A stretch of DNA of 64,000 nucleotides from positions 1-64,000 of the forward strand of contig BNBH01000008.1 in assembly GCA_014655195.1 (NCBI GenBank), in the 5' to 3' direction. The translations under genes and the position numbers were made by a program. This stretch comes from Streptomyces cellulosae. Lineage in GTDB: Bacteria; Actinomycetota; Actinomycetes; Streptomycetales; Streptomycetaceae. A model generated the notes under the pieces. That model was given only the letters and a program-made list of their open reading frames with translations, was not told the origin of the DNA and did no database searches. Of this stretch, positions 63,548 through 64,000 are shown piece after piece; positions within the stretch are counted from its first letter, which is position 1; every line of letters begins with the position of its first letter.

Positions 63548-64000
63548 ACGCCGTGCCCGTCAGGTGCTCCGGCCGGACCGGCGTTCTGTTGAGCTCCAAC
63601 CCCGTCGCCGCCCGGATCGCCGCCAGCACCGCCGGTGTCGACGACAACGTCGGAGCCTCACCGATCCCGCGAAGCCCGTACGGCGCGTGGTCGTCGGCGA
63701 GTTCCAGGACGTCGACCGGAATCGTCGGCGTGTCGAGGATCGTCGGAATCAGATAGTCCGTGAAGGACGGATTCCGCACCTTCGCCGTCGTCGGGTCGAC
63801 CAGGATCTCCTCCATGACCGCCACACCCAGCCCCTGGGTGGTGCCACCCTGGATCTGGCCGACCACCGACAACGGGTTCAGCGCCTTGCCGACATCCTGC
63901 GCGCAGGCCAGCTCGATCACCTTCACCAGCCCCAGCTCCGTGTCGACCTCGACGACCGCCCGGTGCGCGGCGAACGAGTACTGGACGTGGCCGTTGCCCT
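63546..64000 (-). CDS. Xanthine dehydrogenase molybdopterin-binding subunit (C-terminal part)
   Basis: The last ~150 residues of a molybdopterin-dependent dehydrogenase; the frame is open to the window edge. The stretch VGQIQGGTTQGLGVAVMEEILVDP with the following NPSFTDYLIPT and YGLRGIGEAPTLSS is the Moco-domain end with the GIGE motif containing the active-site Glu of the xanthine oxidase family. Oxidises hypoxanthine and xanthine to urate. Same strand as the purine permease and xdhC, but separated by a 433-bp gap. Confidence 0.92.
   Translation of the reverse strand, partial: GNGHVQYSFAAHRAVVEVDTELGLVKVIELACAQDVGKALNPLSVVGQIQGGTTQGLGVAVMEEILVDPTTAKVRNPSFTDYLIPTILDTPTIPVDVLELADDHAPYGLRGIGEAPTLSSTPAVLAAIRAATGLELNRTPVRPEHLTGTA

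Overview
The window is very GC-rich with an extreme G/C bias at third codon positions, many GTG starts and many 4-bp ATGA overlaps between genes. With families such as DUF397/DUF5753 regulators, DUF3040, TIGR04222, LAL regulators, BldD/MmyB-type regulators and SCO0854-like proteins, this points to a Streptomyces (or close relative) chromosome. No rRNA, tRNA, CRISPR array or intact insertion sequence was seen.

Layout. 1-7.3 kb: the end of a 2-oxoacid:ferredoxin oxidoreductase beta gene, a zinc-ribbon protein, a TerC-type membrane protein, two divergent IucA/IucC (NIS) siderophore synthetases, and a vWA membrane protein with its coupled partner. 7.3-16 kb: HxlR/SCP2 regulator divergent from an AlaA-like aminotransferase, two GNATs, an SCO0854-like protein, and an MmyB-type regulator divergent from a metallo-beta-lactamase hydrolase. 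16-24.6 kb (accessory): a 1558-residue RHS/YD-repeat polymorphic toxin with a probable HNH-like nuclease tip and candidate immunity gene, a broken DUF5753 regulator next to an intact DUF397 gene, a thioesterase, and a truncated MFS gene. 24.2-28 kb: HxlR regulator with a 14-TM MFS exporter, a secreted GH25 lysozyme and a Tat-type amidase.

28-39 kb is a purine-degradation block: an NCS2 permease, 8-oxoguanine deaminase, uricase, HIU hydrolase, OHCU decarboxylase and a DauR-like regulator, followed by the glyoxylate branch (hydroxypyruvate isomerase, tartronate semialdehyde reductase, glyoxylate carboligase). The hyi-glxR operon and gcl carry the same 36-bp composite operator: two palindromes 21 bp apart, in the same orientation to each gene. 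The pathway resumes at 60.5-64 kb with XdhC, an AzgA-type purine permease and the end of a xanthine dehydrogenase molybdopterin subunit. Together these would take up purines, oxidise them through xanthine to urate and allantoin, and feed glyoxylate into central metabolism; the allantoin-to-glyoxylate genes are not in the window.

39-51 kb: a zinc-ribbon/Mrr-like protein, a GNAT, two overlapping acyl-CoA synthetases divergent from a GAF-LuxR regulator, a LAL regulator, a possible 44-codon ORF with its own promoter region, an AlkZ-type glycosylase, a frameshifted Pro/Gly/Gln-rich gene, a pyruvyl transferase-like protein and a DUF3040 protein. 51.7-58 kb: a seven-gene operon of glycosyltransferases and a GmhB-type phosphatase, every junction overlapping by 4 bp, probably for a surface glycan. 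58-60.4 kb: a frameshifted lipoprotein polysaccharide deacetylase, an SRPBCC protein and a DinB-family protein. Three genes carry single-base indels in G or C runs, so sequencing error must be weighed against true decay.
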